The position numbers and the translations under genes are program-made. Positions 61,008 through 64,000 of a DNA stretch of 64,000 nucleotides are shown one piece after another. This DNA comes from Deuterostichococcus epilithicus (taxonomy: Eukaryota; Chlorophyta; Trebouxiophyceae; Prasiolales; Stichococcaceae). How positions within the stretch are numbered: position 1 is the first letter of the stretch; the number at the start of each line of letters is the position of its first letter. The stretch lies in assembly GCA_033439295.1 (NCBI GenBank), contig JAVTLE010000004.1, positions 1,054,012 through 1,118,011 of the forward strand, written 5' to 3'. The notes under the pieces are model-generated. The model searched no databases. It was not told the DNA's origin and was given only the letters and a program-made list of their open reading frames with translations.

Positions 61008-61325
61008 CAATGGACGGCCACGGCACAAAGCGATGCCTTGCAGCAAATTCCTGAGACAGACGTCAAGGACTGCGCTGGGTTGATGCTCCGTGCACGCCAT
61101 CGGTGCAATTGGGCTTGGCTAGCATCTCATCCTGTCAGCGGCATTAACCTTGGAGTGTGTCGTTTGCACTGTCTGAACCATTTCATTTCCAAACTCACAC
61201 GGCTTGTTGAACACCCGACATTAACCGCACAACGCTCCGTAAAAGCGTTGAAAGGTTTCCGGATATTTTCTGATGTAGCCGCCCATGCCTGTCTACTCAG
61301 CAACCTGCCCCTGCCGCTAACAATT
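61008..61325. other. Convergent 3' intergenic region
   Basis: About 320 bases between the BolA stop (plus) and the helicase stop (minus), so both 3' UTRs must share it. No terminator-like structure or further gene was recognised. Confidence 0.5.
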
Positions 61326-64000
61326 CTACGCCATGCCCAATGCTGCTAGTTGTTCTGTTGCGAGGCTGTTGGCGGACTCTGAATCCCGCAGGTCCAGCTC
61401 GGACATCTCCGCTCCCCGCACCCGCACCCAGTCGAGCCATGCAGCCCAATCGTGGTTTGCGGCAAGCGTGTTGGCCGAGCCCACAACCACGAGCCCCCTG
61501 CGCACAGCATGTGAACGAAGGCGTTCGCAGACAAAGATGAAGCTTGCAGTTCCGAAGCTGCGCAGGGCTCGCAGGGCTTGATCACGGCATGCTTCGAGCT
61601 AGCGGCCACCAGCGGCAGTCACGGTGCGTCCCGGCGCCACATCACCAAGAGGCAGACCTACCAAAGCGTCGCCAGCAGCACGATACTGGTCCACCAAACA
61701 AGTGCGCGCGTGGTCCATTAGGCTGCCGCTCCAGCACATCCGGAGGCATCGGACTGAAAGGATAGCAAATCAACAAATGCGTGCCTGCGGGGACGCGTGA
61801 TGGCGACATTCAGGCGCCGCCTGTCGGTGACGAAGCCGAGCGCCCCCCTGTAATTGCAGCGCACCGTGGTGAACACGACCACATCCGCCTCGCGCCCCTG
61901 ATAGGCGTCCACTGACGAAATCGCAACACCCGCAAACACGCCCGGCTGACCCCTGCGCCCGCAGCAGCGAAGCTCTGAACGTGACGTGCAAGTGTCCCTT
62001 CGCATCACAGCGCCCAGGCGGCCTCCTCAGAAGCGACTGGCCGCCAGGGGGCATCGTCAGGATGCGCAAGGGACTGCTGCCATGGAGTGCCGCAAGCACG
62101 CGGCGGCTGGCAGAGACATACACAGGTAATGCAGCTAGCAGATGCAATGCCGCCGCGCCACTCGCCTGGCCAGCCGCGTGAGCACGCGCACTTGGCCTGC
62201 ATACGGCGTCAGGATGGCGGCACTCTGCACGTCGCCGCCCGCCAGCAGTGCCGCCATCACCCTGCAGGAACATGGTACACACGGTAAAGGACACAGCTTG
62301 AGGAGGAGTGCAGGCTTCTGATGGCGTTCACATGTGCTAAGGAGATCGTGGTCGCCTCCCCGGAGACGTGCGGTCACCGCATAACGCACTTCAAGTTGTT
62401 TGGAAGCAGCAAACAGGCGTCAGCGCCGGCAAAGATCAGATCGACAGGCGTGCCCGAGGGCCGGCTGCGCCTCCGATAGTTTGCTGAAGTTCGGGCTGCC
62501 ACTGCTTTCGAGCAGGAGGAAAGGATCGCTGCTGGTGAGCTTCGCGTTCGAAAGCGCGCCTGAGGGCCAGCTCCGCCTCCCGCAGGTTGCTGAAGGAGCT
62601 GCCGCCGCTGGCGCTGAATGACGGCCCTGCCGCGTCGGACCTGCTCTCCATGCCGTGCTCGCATGCCAGCAGCGCAACGGGCACGTTCGGGTTCGGCCAC
62701 GCCAGCCCCTGCGGCGAGCACCGACAACGGCTGAAAAGTCGACGCGTGGCCTGGAAGCTCTACGGCCGGGACGAAGTTCAGACCTGTGGCGTGGAGTCCC
62801 ATGCCCAACCACAAAGGCGTGGACCGAACGCTCTCAGAAGCATTTCGATGCCGTGGGGAATGCTTCCCCAACGACTCGTGGGAATGTAGCAGCGGTCGGG
62901 AAGGAGATGTCTTCTGGTTTACCTGGGGTAGCGGCCGCTCTGAGGGCGGAACGCCCGACTTCAGCGCGCCGCGGTAGAAACGGTCCGACGGGAAGGCGGC
63001 GATGTCCGGGTGCATTCGGTACTGGGTGTCCAGCAGCAGCGGCGACACGTCTGCGGTGTCCACAGCGCAACGCATCAGCGCGGTGCTCCATCGCACAGTG
63101 GGCAAGCCCATGCGGCAAGCCCCGCGTGCAGGGCACCATGCTGCCAGGGCTGACTGGCTGCATGTCCTGCAAACTAGCAGCCGGCTGAAGGACTGCGTGA
63201 CATGCCTGCTGGCGCCTGCGATGCCCAAGCTCATTCCCCCGACAGCAGTCTCACCCAGCTCAGCAAGGCGGGCGAAGAGGGTGTCGTCAAGGCCATGTTC
63301 AAGGGCGATCGCCGACTTCACTGTGGGCGGCAGCTGCCGCGGGTCCCCCGCCATGATGCACGACTCCACACCCTTCACCTGCAGCAGGAGTGCTAAACAC
63401 TGGTCTAGTTTTCAGTCCGTTTCGACTTAGTTGATGTACTTCACCCGCCAGGATGCACGACTCCACGCCCTTCACCTGCAGCAGGAGGTTGGCGCTCGTT
63501 CTCCAACGCTGCACTGCTGGCATTTGGTCCGGGTTGGGAGCGAATGGGCTGCAAAAATTCATCACTCTGTAGACCTTGTTCCCCACCTCGTCATGCTGCC
63601 AGCCAGGCCGACATGAGTTGGCTGGTCAACGTCGGCCAGCATGCTCATCGGAGCAGCTCCTGCTTGCCACCGAGCATTGTGGCGTTTGGTAAAGGTGCAC
63701 ACACCAAGGGGATGAGGGTCATCGGCTCCGTCGCCTGCGTCGCTTCATCAATCACCAGCATGCGGAAGGAGCGGCCCGTGAGCCGCGGATCGCCGGCGCC
63801 TGCGCAGGTCGCCACCACCACCTGTGGCAAACAACATGTGTGCCACCTGATCCACGTGCTACCATGGAGGGCGCAGGCATGCGCCGCGCTCGCCAGGCGG
63901 CAGCAGCCGCGTTGCCGTTTTGCAGCCTGCAAGTGCACAGCGTGCGGCCGCCCTGGCGCGAGCCTTCAACTCGGCAACTCAGAGCGGCCGCTCGCAGCTG
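61326..64000 (-). CDS. UPF1/SMUBP2-like superfamily 1 helicase, 5' part beyond the window
   Basis: C-terminal half of an RNA/DNA helicase; the N-terminus with Walker A lies beyond 64000. Motifs in order on the minus strand: VVVATCAGAG then MLVIDEATQATEPMTLIPL (motif II, about 63710-63820); GVESCIMAGDPRQLPPTVKS (motif III, about 63310-63380); LLLDTQYRMHPDIAAFPS (motif IV, about 62990-63050); SAAILTPYAGQVRVLTRLA (about 62170-62220); AISSVDAYQGREADVVVFTT (motif V, about 61870-61925); RRRLNVAITRPRR (motif VI, 61785-61825); GLVVVGSANTLAANHDWAAW (61430-61497). It ends LAALGMA at stop 61326-61328. Two introns use GC donors. Two introns carry copies of the neighbouring exon edge. Confidence 0.9.
62448..62504 (-). 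repeat. Decayed downstream copy of a helicase exon end
   Basis: Resembles 62557-62613, the end of the exon encoding SSFSNLREAELALR including its GC donor. The copy translates SPNFSKLSEAQPALG. The offset is about 109 bases, in the following intron. Confidence 0.75.
63447..63487 (-). repeat. Near-perfect upstream copy of a helicase exon start
   Basis: Matches 63350-63390 at about 39 of 41 bases by eye, at an offset of 97 bases. The copy includes the acceptor CTGCTGCAG and the start of the exon (VKGVESCILAG), then diverges. The pre-mRNA therefore carries two equally good acceptors in series. Confidence 0.88.

Noticed and set aside
1-64000. Viral, retroviral/LTR or Polinton-like fossils, CRISPR arrays, rRNA
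   Set aside because: No reverse transcriptase, integrase, capsid or envelope signature, no long terminal repeats, no regularly spaced repeats and no rRNA-like segments were recognised.

Overview
This window is nuclear DNA of a GC-rich, intron-dense eukaryote, most likely a green alga of the Chlorella type (Trebouxiophyceae). The evidence is: genes broken into many short exons with GTGCG- or GTGAG-type donors and (C)TGCAG or GCGCAG acceptors; plant/algal gene families, including a plastid-type RSH1 with an ACT domain and a second RelA/SpoT homologue; TTTAGGG plant/algal telomere-type repeats inside introns; and pure CAG (poly-Gln) tracts. No operons, CRISPR arrays, tRNA or rRNA genes, and no retrovirus-, LTR- or Polinton-like remains were recognised. 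Exon models were built by hand from splice signals, reading phase and family alignment from memory, so internal exons are firmer than the 5' ends.

Layout. Minus strand 170-10873: exportin-1 (XPO1/CRM1). Minus 11520-19786: a RelA/SpoT homologue with HD, synthetase and TGS domains and a hydrophobic N-terminal segment. Plus 20644-25069: a nuclear poly(A)-binding-type protein with a Nab2/ZC3H14-like N-terminal domain and a PABPN1-like RRM. Plus 26183-35283: RSH1 with HD, degenerate synthetase, TGS and ACT domains. 35284-38864: mostly gene-poor, with a doubtful secreted-protein exon and a two-copy repeat. Minus 38865-42482: an apparent fusion of an RP2-like TBCC domain to a clathrin light chain. 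Plus 43290-46103 and 46750-48502: two multi-pass membrane proteins. Minus 49261-55021: atypical E2F (E2F7/8/DEL type) with two DNA-binding domains. Plus 56405-59140: RAD51B. Minus 59336-59870: a small single-span membrane protein. Plus 60327-61007: a BolA-family protein. Minus 61326 to beyond the right edge: a UPF1/SMUBP2-like superfamily 1 helicase.

Togetherness. Two (p)ppGpp enzymes sit about 6.4 kb apart, and their synthetase domains differ in state: the minus-strand copy keeps synthetase motifs while RSH1 looks hydrolase-biased. E2F and RAD51B are divergent neighbours sharing a 1.4-kb intergenic region.

The most unusual signal is architectural. In at least four genes, introns carry degenerate or near-perfect copies of the edge of the adjacent exon ('exon echoes'), some including the splice site, at offsets of about 90-240 bp. 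One 62-bp copy appears identical to its exon; others have decayed to roughly 70-80 percent. This looks like a recurrent process of short tandem duplication across exon/intron borders.
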